NCBI GenBank assembly: GCA_913055695.1
Contig: CAJXKF010000004.1
Coordinates: forward strand, 186,001 to 250,000
Length of the DNA stretch: 64,000 nucleotides
Origin: an uncultured Methylophaga sp.
GTDB taxonomy: Bacteria; Pseudomonadota; Gammaproteobacteria; Nitrosococcales; Methylophagaceae
Direction of reading: 5' to 3'
Shown: positions 17,677-25,996 of the stretch, piece by piece
Layout: each line of letters starts with the position of its first letter
Numbering within the stretch: the stretch's first letter is position 1
Program-made: the position numbers and the translations under genes
Notes under the pieces: generated by a model
Database searches by the model: none
The model's input: only the letters and a program-made list of their open reading frames with translations
What the model was told of the DNA's origin: nothing

Positions 17677-20109
17677 ATGAAAGAGAAATTAGTGCTGATC
17701 GGTAATGGCATGGCGGGTATGCGAACGCTGGAGGAACTGCTCAAGCTCGCACCTGAGAAATATGACATTACCGTATTCGGTGAAGAACCTTACGGCAACT
17801 ACAACCGTATCATGCTGTCACCCGTGCTGGCGGGCGAGAAAACCATCAATGAGATCATGATTAACGATCTGCAATGGTACCAAGACAACAACGTCACACT
17901 GCACTCGGGCAAAAAAGTCACCCAGATTGATCGCGTTAAACGCCAGGTCATTGCCGACGACGGAACCGTTGAGTCCTATGACCGGTTGCTGCTGGCAACC
18001 GGTTCGCGGCCATTTATGCTGCCCGTTCCTGGTGCCGATCTGCCGGGCGTCATCAGCTTCCGCGATATCAAAGACGTGGATACCATGCTGGAATCCTCCA
18101 AGACCCATAAAAAAGCGGTCGTTATTGGTGGCGGCCTGTTGGGGCTGGAAGCGGCTAACGGTCTGATGCTGCAGGGTATGGATGTGACCGTGGTACATAT
18201 CAGTGAAACCCTGATGAACCAGCAGCTCGACAGTGTCGCTTCGGATTTGATGCTGGAAGAGCTTAAAGGCAAGGGCCTCAACTTCCTGATGAGCCATGCC
18301 ACCGAGTCCATCAGTGGTGACAACCGGGTGGAAAAAGTCCACTTCAAAGATGGCAGTGCAATCGAGGCTGATCTGGTCGTGATGGCGGTCGGTATCCGTC
18401 CCAATATCGAACTGGCGCAATCAGCCGGCATTCATTGCGAGCGCGGTATTGTGGTTGATGACACCATGCAGACCTTTGATCCGACTATTTATGCGGTCGG
18501 TGAGTGTGTGCAGCATCGCAGCCAGACATTCGGTCTGGTGGCACCGTTGTTTGAACAGGCCAAGGTCTGTGCCAACCACCTGGCTAAAATGGGGATTGCC
18601 CGTTACATCAGCACAGTGACATCAACCAAGCTGAAAGTGACCGGTATCGACTTGTTCTCAGCCGGGGATTTTAATGGCGATGACGATACTGAAGACCTGG
18701 TGTTTAAAGACGCCGCCCGTCATGTTTACAAGAAACTGGTGATTAAAAATGACCGCCTGATTGGTGTCGTGCTCTATGGAGATACCGTGGATGGCACCTG
18801 GTACTTCCAGCTGATGAAAGACGGCACTGATGTGTCAGACATCCGCGAAAACATGCTGTTCGGCCAGCACCATATTGGTGATTCCGGCCATGGTGCCGCC
18901 AACTCCACCGACAACCTGCCTGATGATGCCGAAATCTGTGGTTGTAACGGGGTTTGCAAAGGCGATATTACCAAGGCGATTTCACAGCATAATCTCTACA
19001 CCCTGGATGAAGTCAAAGCGCACACCAAAGCCTCGGCTTCCTGTGGTTCCTGTGCTGGCCTGGTGGAGCAGATCCTGGCCTCCACCCTGGGTAGTGATTT
19101 TAACGATACGCCGAGCAAGAAAGCGATGTGCGGTTGTACTGACATGTCGCATGATGAAGTCAAAACCGCGATTAAAGAACAGGAGATTAAAACCATTCCA
19201 CAACTGATTGAAGCGCTGGAATGGAAAAATCCGGATGGCTGTCATTCCTGCCGTCCGGCGCTCAATTATTACATGCTCAGTAGCTGGCCCAAGGAATATG
19301 CCGATGATCCGCAGTCACGTTTTATCAACGAGCGGGTCCACGCCAATATTCAGAAAGACGGTACCTATTCGGTCGTGCCACGAATCTGGGGCGGTGTGAC
19401 CAACCCGAGAGAGCTGCGTGCGATTGCGGATATCTCTGAAAAGTATGCTGTGCCTACGGTGAAAATTACCGGTGGTCAGCGTATCGACCTCTTGGGCGTG
19501 AAAAAAGATGACTTGCCCAAGATGTGGGCGGATTTGAGCGATGCCGGTTTTGTTTCCGGGCATGCCTACGGTAAATCATTGCGTACCGTCAAAACCTGTG
19601 TCGGTAGTGAATGGTGCCGTTTCGGTACCCAGGATTCAACGGGCTTGGGTATCAAGGTCGAGAAAATGACCTGGGGTAGCTGGACACCGCATAAATTCAA
19701 GATTGCCGTCTCCGGTTGCCCGCGTAACTGCGCAGAAGCCACCATTAAAGATATCGGCGTGGTCTGTGTCGACTCCGGCTATGAACTGCATGTTGGTGGT
19801 AACGGTGGTATCAAGGTTCGCGCGACTGACTTCCTTTGCAAAGTCGCCACCGAAGAAGAGGCGATGGAATACATCGCGGCCTATATGCAGCTTTACCGTG
19901 AAGAAGGCCATTACCTGGAACGTACTGCACCGTGGATTGAGCGTGTCGGTTTGAAGCACGTACAGGCGCTGGTGGTGGAGGATGAAACCAACCGCAAACG
20001 TCTGGCCCAGCGTTTCTATGAATCACAGGAAAACGCGCAGACCGATCCCTGGGCTGAGCACGCGGCCAAGTACAAAGAAAACTACATTCCGATTAAACAA
20101 GTAAGTTAG
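17677..20109 (+). CDS. nirB: Assimilatory nitrite reductase [NAD(P)H], large subunit
   Basis: 810 residues, cytoplasmic; reduces nitrite to ammonium with NAD(P)H. Domains in order: FAD/NAD-binding reductase (IGNGMAGMRTLEELL at the N terminus, VVIGGGLLGLEAANGL near 150). Two BFD-type [2Fe-2S] modules follow (CGCNGVCKGDI...CGSCAGLVEQIL, then CGCTDMSHDEV...CHSCRPALNYY). The sirohaem/4Fe-4S nitrite reductase halves come last, with cluster cysteines TCVGSEWC and SGCPRNCAEA. The ATG at 17677 follows GGAGAG. It is the first gene of nirB-nirD-nasA and is driven by the sigma54 promoter just upstream. Confidence 0.95.
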   Translation: MKEKLVLIGNGMAGMRTLEELLKLAPEKYDITVFGEEPYGNYNRIMLSPVLAGEKTINEIMINDLQWYQDNNVTLHSGKKVTQIDRVKRQVIADDGTVESYDRLLLATGSRPFMLPVPGADLPGVISFRDIKDVDTMLESSKTHKKAVVIGGGLLGLEAANGLMLQGMDVTVVHISETLMNQQLDSVASDLMLEELKGKGLNFLMSHATESISGDNRVEKVHFKDGSAIEADLVVMAVGIRPNIELAQSAGIHCERGIVVDDTMQTFDPTIYAVGECVQHRSQTFGLVAPLFEQAKVCANHLAKMGIARYISTVTSTKLKVTGIDLFSAGDFNGDDDTEDLVFKDAARHVYKKLVIKNDRLIGVVLYGDTVDGTWYFQLMKDGTDVSDIRENMLFGQHHIGDSGHGAANSTDNLPDDAEICGCNGVCKGDITKAISQHNLYTLDEVKAHTKASASCGSCAGLVEQILASTLGSDFNDTPSKKAMCGCTDMSHDEVKTAIKEQEIKTIPQLIEALEWKNPDGCHSCRPALNYYMLSSWPKEYADDPQSRFINERVHANIQKDGTYSVVPRIWGGVTNPRELRAIADISEKYAVPTVKITGGQRIDLLGVKKDDLPKMWADLSDAGFVSGHAYGKSLRTVKTCVGSEWCRFGTQDSTGLGIKVEKMTWGSWTPHKFKIAVSGCPRNCAEATIKDIGVVCVDSGYELHVGGNGGIKVRATDFLCKVATEEEAMEYIAAYMQLYREEGHYLERTAPWIERVGLKHVQALVVEDETNRKRLAQRFYESQENAQTDPWAEHAAKYKENYIPIKQVS

Positions 20110-20117
20110 AGGTAAGC

Positions 20118-20423
20118 ATGAGCTGGACCGAAGTTGGCCCGCTGGCCGATATTCCAAATAAAGGGTCACGGGTATTGGTGACCAAAGATGGTGATGTCGC
20201 TGTCTTCAGAACCGCCGGAGATGAGGTTTTTGCCCTCTACGACAGGTGTCCGCACAAGGCCGGCCCGCTGTCGCAGGGTATCGTCTACGATAAGCGGGTA
20301 GCCTGTCCTCTGCATAACTGGGTCATCGACATGGAAAGTGGTGAGGCAACCGGACCTGATGAAGGCTGCACGCGCACGTTTGAGACTAAAATCGAAAACG
20401 GCGTGGTCTACATTTCGCTATAA
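20118..20423 (+). CDS. nirD: Nitrite reductase small subunit, Rieske type
   Basis: A 101-residue Rieske-fold partner of NirB. Both iron ligand pairs are present: CPHKAGPL (Cys-x-His) and CPLHNW (Cys-x2-His), so it should carry a [2Fe-2S] cluster. Some enterobacterial NirD proteins have lost these ligands. It starts 8 bp after nirB with a GAGGTAAGC ribosome site and is followed 14 bp later by nasA. The product should pass electrons within the nitrite reductase complex in the cytoplasm. Confidence 0.93.
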   Translation: MSWTEVGPLADIPNKGSRVLVTKDGDVAVFRTAGDEVFALYDRCPHKAGPLSQGIVYDKRVACPLHNWVIDMESGEATGPDEGCTRTFETKIENGVVYISL

Positions 20424-20437
20424 AAGAGTCATTTGTT

Positions 20438-23086
20438 TTGGGTAAAGAACATACTATTCAGACAACCTGTCCTTATTGCGGCGTCGGCTGCGGTGTCCTG
20501 GCGACACCGCAGGCTGACGGACAAGTCGCAATAGCGGGCGATCCCCGTCATCCGGCTAATCTTGGACGCCTCTGCTCTAAAGGCTCGGCGCTCGGGGAAA
20601 CAGTTGATCTGTCTAACAGGCTGCTTTATCCCAAAGTGGCTGGCAAACGCGTTTCCTGGGATGAAGCGCTCAATACCGTCAGCAGAAAATTCAAGGACAT
20701 TATCGATAAATACGGGCCTGATTCGATTGGCTTTTATGTTTCAGGTCAGATCCTGACCGAAGATTACTACACCGCCAATAAGCTGATGAAAGGCTTTATC
20801 GGCAGTGCCAATATCGATACCAATTCGCGCCTGTGCATGTCGTCGGCGGTGGCTGGCTACAAACGCGCCTTTGGCAGTGATTCGGTGCCCTGCAGCTATG
20901 AAGATCTGGAACAGGCCGATTTACTGGTGATGGCCGGGTCCAACCTCGCCTGGTGTCATCCGGTCATTTATCAACGGATCAATCAGGTCAAGCAAGAGCG
21001 ACCTGACTTGAAAATCGTGGTGATTGATCCGCGTAAGACCTCGACCTGTGATATTGCCGATCTTCACCTGCCTTTAAGACCCGGCAGCGATGCGACATTA
21101 TTTAACGGTTTGCTGAACTACCTGAAACAGCAAGACTATCTGGATCTGGACTTTCTGGAACAACATACCGAGGGCTTTTCGGCAGCCATCAAAGCAGCGA
21201 AAGAAAGCGCGGGTAATATCCCGCAGGTGTCATCGGTCACCGAACTGCCGGAAGAGGATATCGTCAAGTTCTATCAGTTGTTTGCGTCGACCGAGAAGGT
21301 GGTCACGCTCTATTCCCAGGGCATTAACCAGTCAACTTCCGGAACCGACAAAACCAACAGTATTATTAACTGTCACCTCGCTACCGGCAGGGTGGGTAAA
21401 CCGGCGATGGGTCCGTTTTCCTTTACCGGCCAACCCAATGCGATGGGTGGCCGTGAAGTCGGTGGTCTGAGTAATCAGCTGGCGGCGCATATGGAGATTA
21501 CCAACCCGGAACATCATGATCGCGTCTCCCGCTTCTGGGAAACCGATCGACTCGCTACCGAAAACGGGGCTAAAGCCATCGATATGTTCAAGGATGTGGC
21601 GGAAGGTAAAATCAAAGCAGTCTGGATTGTGGCCACCAATCCGGTAGTGAGCCTGCCCGAAGCAGACCGTGTTAAAGCGGCACTGGAACAATGTGAGCTG
21701 GTGGTGGTATCGGAATGTGAGAGCAATACCGACACCACGGAACTGGCCGATATTCTGCTGCCCGCAGCGGCCTGGGGTGAAAAAGACGGTACCGTGACTA
21801 ACTCGGAACGTCGCATCAGTCATCAGCGTGCTTTCCTGCCTTTGCCGGGTGAAGCCAAACCGGACTGGTGGATAATGACTCAGGTCGCCCGCAAGATGGG
21901 CTTTGAAAAAGCCTTCCCGTTTGAAAAGCCGGTGGATGTATTCCGCGAGCATGCGCGCCTGTCCGCCTTTGAAAATAACGGCAGCCGCGATTTTGACCTG
22001 AGCGGTCTGGCTGATATCACGGATGAAGCCTATGAGAAGCTGGCACCGATTCAATGGCCGGTCACGGCAAAAGCGCCGACAGGCACAGCGAGATTGTTTA
22101 CTGATGGTCGTTTCTTTACTCCGTCCGGCAAGGCCAGAATGCTGCCGATTGAGCCGAAACTGCCGCAGAATCTGACCTCGGATGACTACCCGCTGGTGCT
22201 CAATACCGGCCGTATCCGCGACCAGTGGCATACCATGACCCGAACCGGTCGGGCGGTGCGACTGAATGCCCATATTCCGGAACCGATGGTACAGATCCAT
22301 CCGGTTGATGCGCACAACTGGGATCTGGTCGATGGTGCACTGGCTGAAGTCAGCAGCCAGTGGGGAAAAATGATTGTACGGGTGGTGTTCACCGATGAAC
22401 AGCGTCCCGGCAGTGTGTTTGTGCCGATTCACTGGAGTAACCAGTTCGCGTCAATGGCCAGGGTCGATGCACTGGTTGCCGCCGTTTACGACCCGATTTC
22501 TGGTCAACCTGAATCCAAACATACGCCAGTCAGAATTAGACCCTATCAGCCTAGCTGGCATGGCTTTATTCTCTCCCGTAAACCGATCACGGTGAAAGAT
22601 GCCAATTACTGGGTCAAAGTCAGAGGGGCGCAGTTCTGGCGTTATGAAATAGCAGGTGAAAAAGAAATCGGCCAACCGGCGTCCTGGGCGCAGCAACATC
22701 TGGGCAGTGAAGGCGAATGGCTGGACTTTACTGATAAAAAAGCCGGACGTTATCGTGCCGGCAAGATCGTTGGTAACAAGCTTGAAGGCGTGGTCTTTAT
22801 AGCACCCAGTCATGACCTGCCGGCCCGATCCTGGTTATCACAACTTTTCACCTCAAGCAGTCTGTCTGATGCTGAGCGCTACAGTCTGCTGGTGGGACAG
22901 CCGGCTAAAGGCCAGAAAGACTGTGGCGCGATTGTCTGCTCCTGTTTCGGCGTAGGGGAGAATACGCTGAAAGACGCGATCAGCAGTGGTCATGTCAACA
23001 ACGTGGATGAAATCGGCGCCAAGCTCAACGCCGGCACGAATTGTGGTTCCTGTGTGCCGGAACTGAAAAAGCTGCTCAGTCAGTAA
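20438..23086 (+). CDS. nasA: Assimilatory nitrate reductase, catalytic subunit
   Basis: 882 residues. A molybdenum bis-MGD oxidoreductase that reduces nitrate to nitrite in the cytoplasm (no signal peptide). The N-terminal [4Fe-4S] ligands are CPYCGVGCGVL and LCSKGSALG. Mo-cofactor segments include GSANIDTNSRLCMSS (Cys ligand to Mo), FTGQPNAMGGREVGGL and LNTGRIRDQWHTMTRTG. The C terminus adds a BFD-type [2Fe-2S] module (CSCFGVGENTLKDAI...GTNCGSCVPELKKLL), as in Klebsiella NasA. The start is TTG at 20438, the only candidate close before the cluster motif. Symbols nasA and nasC are both used for this enzyme. A strong terminator closes the operon 25 bp downstream. Confidence 0.95.
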   Translation: MGKEHTIQTTCPYCGVGCGVLATPQADGQVAIAGDPRHPANLGRLCSKGSALGETVDLSNRLLYPKVAGKRVSWDEALNTVSRKFKDIIDKYGPDSIGFYVSGQILTEDYYTANKLMKGFIGSANIDTNSRLCMSSAVAGYKRAFGSDSVPCSYEDLEQADLLVMAGSNLAWCHPVIYQRINQVKQERPDLKIVVIDPRKTSTCDIADLHLPLRPGSDATLFNGLLNYLKQQDYLDLDFLEQHTEGFSAAIKAAKESAGNIPQVSSVTELPEEDIVKFYQLFASTEKVVTLYSQGINQSTSGTDKTNSIINCHLATGRVGKPAMGPFSFTGQPNAMGGREVGGLSNQLAAHMEITNPEHHDRVSRFWETDRLATENGAKAIDMFKDVAEGKIKAVWIVATNPVVSLPEADRVKAALEQCELVVVSECESNTDTTELADILLPAAAWGEKDGTVTNSERRISHQRAFLPLPGEAKPDWWIMTQVARKMGFEKAFPFEKPVDVFREHARLSAFENNGSRDFDLSGLADITDEAYEKLAPIQWPVTAKAPTGTARLFTDGRFFTPSGKARMLPIEPKLPQNLTSDDYPLVLNTGRIRDQWHTMTRTGRAVRLNAHIPEPMVQIHPVDAHNWDLVDGALAEVSSQWGKMIVRVVFTDEQRPGSVFVPIHWSNQFASMARVDALVAAVYDPISGQPESKHTPVRIRPYQPSWHGFILSRKPITVKDANYWVKVRGAQFWRYEIAGEKEIGQPASWAQQHLGSEGEWLDFTDKKAGRYRAGKIVGNKLEGVVFIAPSHDLPARSWLSQLFTSSSLSDAERYSLLVGQPAKGQKDCGAIVCSCFGVGENTLKDAISSGHVNNVDEIGAKLNAGTNCGSCVPELKKLLSQ

Positions 23087-23110
23087 GCTCTGCAAAAGAC
23101 AACTACAAGC

Positions 23111-23144
23111 AAACGGGACGATGTCATTTCGTCCCGTTTTTATT
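23111..23144 (+). terminator. Rho-independent terminator after nasA
   Basis: AAACGGGACGA pairs with TCGTCCCGTTT (11 bp) around a 7-nt loop and is followed by TTTTATTT. It ends the nirB-nirD-nasA transcript. Confidence 0.9.
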
Positions 23145-23281
23145 TCTGCTTCTCACTTCGTGCCAAGCCCTGTTTCGTTGTAGTGCATTCCCTGATAAAT
23201 AAGTATTTAAATGGTGCATTTATTGGCGCAGTAATGCCGCATTTATAAAACTAATCATTTAAAAACAAGGGTTTAATAAGT
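23145..23281 (+). promoter_or_regulatory. Upstream control region of nitrate porin
   Basis: It holds the 13-mer AAATAAGTATTTA (23197-23209), identical to that before nirB. It also holds partial NtrC-like sites: TGTTTCGTTGTAGTGCA (23172-23188 or nearby) and ATGGTGCA (23211-23218). The 13-mer is 73 bp from the -24 box here and 61 bp at nirB, a difference close to one helical turn. The factor that would bind it is unknown. Confidence 0.45.
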
Positions 23282-23297
23282 TGGCACTATGGTTGCA
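23282..23297 (+). promoter_or_regulatory. Sigma54 promoter of nitrate porin
   Basis: TGGCACTATGGTTGCA is a nearly perfect -24/-12 promoter (TGGCAC, GG-N10-GC, TTGCA). The predicted transcription start is near 23307, giving a ~115-nt leader that contains the ANTAR hairpins and terminator. Confidence 0.9.
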
Positions 23298-23315
23298 AAA
23301 ATATCCTCAGTGACT

Positions 23316-23407
23316 CTGCAACGACGCAGCCATCTTTCTTTTCGATATTAACAATGAATCAATCAAGGTAACGAAGCCATGACAGGGTGACCTGCATGGC
23401 TTTTTTT
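23316..23407 (+). ncRNA. ANTAR-responsive antitermination leader, porin
   Basis: Hairpin P1: CTGC/GCAG stem with hexaloop AACGAC (23316-23329). Hairpin P2: CAAGGU/GCCAUG stem with one A-A mismatch and hexaloop AACGAA (23364-23381). Both loops have the A1 and G4 that define ANTAR targets. The terminator stem AGCCATG-CAGG/CCTG-CATGGCT (23375-23401), followed by a T-run, uses the 3' side of P2 as its 5' arm, so P2 and the terminator exclude each other. Stabilisation of P1/P2 by the ANTAR protein encoded at 25993 would let transcription reach the porin gene. Confidence 0.85.
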
Positions 23408-23422
23408 ATACGAGGATAAACA

Positions 23423-24685
23423 ATGCCAAAAATGAAAAAACTGACGGCTTTAAGCCTGTTAGCGACCGGAATCAGCAGTATGGCAATCGCTCCGACGGCG
23501 GCCCTGGCGGAAGATGCATTTATCGATGCGCTGACTGGCGGTGAAGTGAGTTTTTCCGCCCGTGCCCGTTATGAAAATGTGAAGCAGGATAATGCACTGG
23601 AAGACGCCGATGCGTTTACGCTGCGCACCACACTGGGATATAAAACCGGTGCCTTTCATGGCTTTAGCGGCTTTGTTGAATTTGAAGATGTGTCGCATCT
23701 GGGCCCGGATGATTTCAATGCAGCAGGCACCAATAACGAACCCGACTATTCTATCGTGGCAGATCCGGAAGGCACTGAAGTGAATCAGGCTTATCTGGCA
23801 TACGGTGCTTTTGATACCACCTTTAAATTCGGCCGTCAGATCATTACCTACCGTGATGCCCCGTTTCATCGTTTTATCGGCACCGTGGGCTGGCGTCAGA
23901 ACTGGCAGACCTTTGATGCCTTAAGCATCGTGAATCAGTCATTGCCTGACACCACTTTGAGCTATGCCTACCTGGACAAGGTTCAGACCATCTTTGGTGA
24001 AGACGGTAACAATGCAGCCTTATTGGTCGAGGATGGCGAAATCGAAATGGACAGCCATTTATTCAATGCCCAATACAGTGGCCTGCCGATTGGCAACCTG
24101 GAGGGGTATGCCTATCTGCTGGATTATGAGGACTCAGTGGATGATTCCGCTTATTCCCGTGCCACCTATGGCGCAAGATTGTCTGGTGCGCAGCCATTCA
24201 ATGAGGCTTTCAAAGTGGTTTATAGCACTGAATATGCGACACAGGATGATTATGCTGATGGTGAGATGGACCAGCAGGATTATTACCTGTTGGAACTGGG
24301 CGGTAAGTACAAAGGCTGGTTGCTCAAGTTGTCACATGAAGTACAGGAAGGTGATGGCACATTCAGCTTCCGCACCCCTCTCGGCACCAATCATGCCTAT
24401 CAGGGCTGGGCGGATATTTTCCTTAATACCCCTACGCAAGGCCTCGAAGATACCTACGTGACGCTGGTGGGTGATGTGATGGAAGCCAAGCTGGTTGCGG
24501 TTTACCATGATTTCGAAACCGATGAAGACAGTCTGGATGCCGGTGATGAGTTTGACATTATGTTGCAGAAAACTTTCAAACAGCATTACACCGTGGGCGT
24601 TAAATATGCTGACTACAATGCAGATGATGAATTCGGCGGTGTTGATACCGAAAAATTCTGGGTCTACGGTGAGCTTAAATTCTGA
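23423..24685 (+). CDS. Outer-membrane porin of nitrate cluster
   Basis: 420 residues. A signal peptide ends at ALA (about residue 29) and a beta-barrel follows, with strands such as FKFGRQIITYRDAPFHRFIG and the C-terminal EKFWVYGELKF closing on Phe. The strand pattern resembles the alginate-export/general porin group. Its place between nasA and the nitrate sensors, its sigma54 promoter and its ANTAR-type leader indicate that it admits nitrate or nitrite through the outer membrane. That role is inferred from regulation, not from the fold. The start follows an AGGATAAAC ribosome site, and a strong terminator follows the gene. Confidence 0.82.
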   Translation: MPKMKKLTALSLLATGISSMAIAPTAALAEDAFIDALTGGEVSFSARARYENVKQDNALEDADAFTLRTTLGYKTGAFHGFSGFVEFEDVSHLGPDDFNAAGTNNEPDYSIVADPEGTEVNQAYLAYGAFDTTFKFGRQIITYRDAPFHRFIGTVGWRQNWQTFDALSIVNQSLPDTTLSYAYLDKVQTIFGEDGNNAALLVEDGEIEMDSHLFNAQYSGLPIGNLEGYAYLLDYEDSVDDSAYSRATYGARLSGAQPFNEAFKVVYSTEYATQDDYADGEMDQQDYYLLELGGKYKGWLLKLSHEVQEGDGTFSFRTPLGTNHAYQGWADIFLNTPTQGLEDTYVTLVGDVMEAKLVAVYHDFETDEDSLDAGDEFDIMLQKTFKQHYTVGVKYADYNADDEFGGVDTEKFWVYGELKF

Positions 24686-24710
24686 TCTTCCATTTGCATA
24701 AATAAAGAAA

Positions 24711-24737
24711 AAGCCGGGTTCAGCCCGGCTTTTTTTG
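24711..24737 (+). terminator. Rho-independent terminator after porin
   Basis: AAGCCGGG/CCCGGCTT (8-bp GC-rich stem, loop TTCAG) followed by seven T residues. An A-rich run precedes the stem. Confidence 0.93.
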
Positions 24738-24781
24738 TCGCTTGCAGCCGGACATTACAGCCTGAACAGAGGCATTGGAAA

Positions 24782-24828
24782 TGCACCATATTTGTACAGC
24801 AGAGCAGGAAGAACACCATTTTGTAGCA
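24782..24828 (+). promoter_or_regulatory. Two NtrC-type enhancer sites
   Basis: TGCACCATATTTGTACA (24782-24798) agrees with the NtrC consensus TGCACCATTTTGGTGCA at 14 of 17 positions. AACACCATTTTGTAGCA (24812-24828) agrees at about 12-13. Their centres are 30 bp apart (about three helical turns), suiting cooperative binding, and they lie 50-100 bp upstream of the sigma54 promoter at 24881. Confidence 0.75.
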
Positions 24829-24880
24829 ATAATTTACTATGAGTAATTTATAAGATTATGAAATATATAGATTATTTCTT

Positions 24881-24896
24881 TGGCACAGCTTATGCA
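24881..24896 (+). promoter_or_regulatory. Sigma54 promoter of small peptide-NIT-ANTAR operon
   Basis: TGGCACAGCTTATGCA has a perfect TGGCAC -24 box, GG-N10-GC spacing and a TATGCA -12 box. Transcription would start near 24907, 14 nt before the AGGAGGT ribosome site of the 37-codon gene. Confidence 0.88.
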
Positions 24897-24933
24897 AAAT
24901 CGGGCTTAGTCCAACCCTACAGGAGGTAAAAAA

Positions 24934-25047
24934 ATGGGATACGTCATTGATTGTGTATTTCTGCTGAAAGAGTTGGGGAAATTAGTCTTTATGGTCATGA
25001 TTTCCCCGCTGGGGCTGATGGCCGGATTTTTAGTTGCCTGGGAGTAA
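24934..25047 (+). CDS. 37-residue membrane peptide, first gene of nitrate-sensing operon
   Basis: A small gene not previously recognisable by length. ATG at 24934 is preceded by a perfect AGGAGGT ribosome site with 6-nt spacing, directly behind the sigma54 promoter. The peptide begins MGYVIDCVFLLKELGKL and continues with a single hydrophobic helix (VFMVMISPLGLMAGFLVAW), ending in Glu and TAA. A one-pass inner-membrane peptide with one Cys is predicted. It precedes the membrane-anchored NIT protein, so an accessory role in that sensor complex or in transport is plausible. I do not recognise a family. Confidence 0.75.
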   Translation: MGYVIDCVFLLKELGKLVFMVMISPLGLMAGFLVAWE

Positions 25048-25056
25048 AAGCCAACT

Positions 25057-25096
25057 CGCGTTGTGCAGCTGTCTGCAAACAGCGCTGCACAACGCG
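25057..25096 (+). other. Strong stem-loop between the 37-codon gene and the NIT gene
   Basis: CGCGTTGTGCAGC (25057-25069) and GCTGCACAACGCG (25084-25096) pair perfectly over 13 bp. No T-run follows, so a terminator is unlikely. It may protect the upstream segment from decay and set unequal expression of the small peptide and the sensor proteins. Confidence 0.7.
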
Positions 25097-25132
25097 GGCA
25101 TTATTCCCTATCTTGTTCAGTGGAGAGCATAG

Positions 25133-25996
25133 ATGTATCCGATGTTTATCGGTGGCCTCACCGTTGTGTGCCTTATGTACCTTATCAGCCGTCTTGCCGT
25201 CATGAGACGCGAAGAGCAGCGCCGGATTGAGCAGGGTATTCTGCTGACCGTACACATGAAGCGGATTATTGATAGCTGTCAGAAGCACCGCGGTACCAGC
25301 AATGCCGTGAATCAGGGCAACGCTAAACTGAAACCCCAGCTGGTCAGCCTGCAGGGAGATATTGATCACCTTATTGCCAGCAGTGACAGCCTGCAGCTCA
25401 AACGTTTTCCGCAATGGGAATCCTTCACTGAACACTGGCCCAGACTGAAGAAGCATGCCTTGGCCGGGGATCTGAAATCCCATAACCTGGTGCGACAGCA
25501 CAGTCTGATGATAGATGGCCAGCTTTCCCTGCTGGATGATGTGATGCGTGATCACGATCTGCACCGGATGATGCTGGATCGCTGCACCCGGGTGTCTGAA
25601 GTCTGCCTTGATACCCTGCGCGTGGCGGAAACAGTGGGACAAACCCGGGCAGTAGGTTCCGGCATCTGTGCCCGCGGTATCTGTGAGGGCGCTGATCGAA
25701 TCATACTCGACTTCCTCAGAATTTCAGTGCAGAGCACCACCAATGAACTGGTGAAACAAATCAACGGCATCAAAAATGAGGATCTGCATCACGCGCTGCA
25801 AAACGCCTCCAAAGCTATCAGTGACAGCATTGGCAAACTGACTGAGATGGTCGAGTTCAACGTGCTCAGGGAGGGGCGGGTGCAGGTTGATTCCAATGAT
25901 TATTTCAATGTTTCCACCCGGGCGATTGATGAGGTGCTGAAAGTGTTCGGCATCATCATTCACTATGCCTCGCAACAACACACCCGAATGATATGA
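25133..25996 (+). CDS. Membrane-anchored nitrate/nitrite-sensing (NIT-domain) protein
   Basis: 287 residues. One hydrophobic helix at 4-22 (FIGGLTVVCLMYLISRL) is followed by an all-helical NIT domain for the rest of the chain. Features shared with the sensory half of Klebsiella NasR are the HRGTSNAVNQG segment near the N terminus and the ETVGQTRAVGSGICARG segment in the second helical half. Unlike NasR there is no ANTAR domain: that domain is encoded by the next gene, whose ATG overlaps this stop (ATGA). The fixed 1:1 coupling suggests that nitrate bound here controls the ANTAR protein by contact. The ribosome site GGAGAG supports ATG at 25133. Confidence 0.85.
   Translation: MYPMFIGGLTVVCLMYLISRLAVMRREEQRRIEQGILLTVHMKRIIDSCQKHRGTSNAVNQGNAKLKPQLVSLQGDIDHLIASSDSLQLKRFPQWESFTEHWPRLKKHALAGDLKSHNLVRQHSLMIDGQLSLLDDVMRDHDLHRMMLDRCTRVSEVCLDTLRVAETVGQTRAVGSGICARGICEGADRIILDFLRISVQSTTNELVKQINGIKNEDLHHALQNASKAISDSIGKLTEMVEFNVLREGRVQVDSNDYFNVSTRAIDEVLKVFGIIIHYASQQHTRMI

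Noticed and set aside
25057-25096. Hairpin read as a terminator or third ANTAR target
   Set aside because: It lacks a T-run, and its loop does not have the A1xxG4 pattern.
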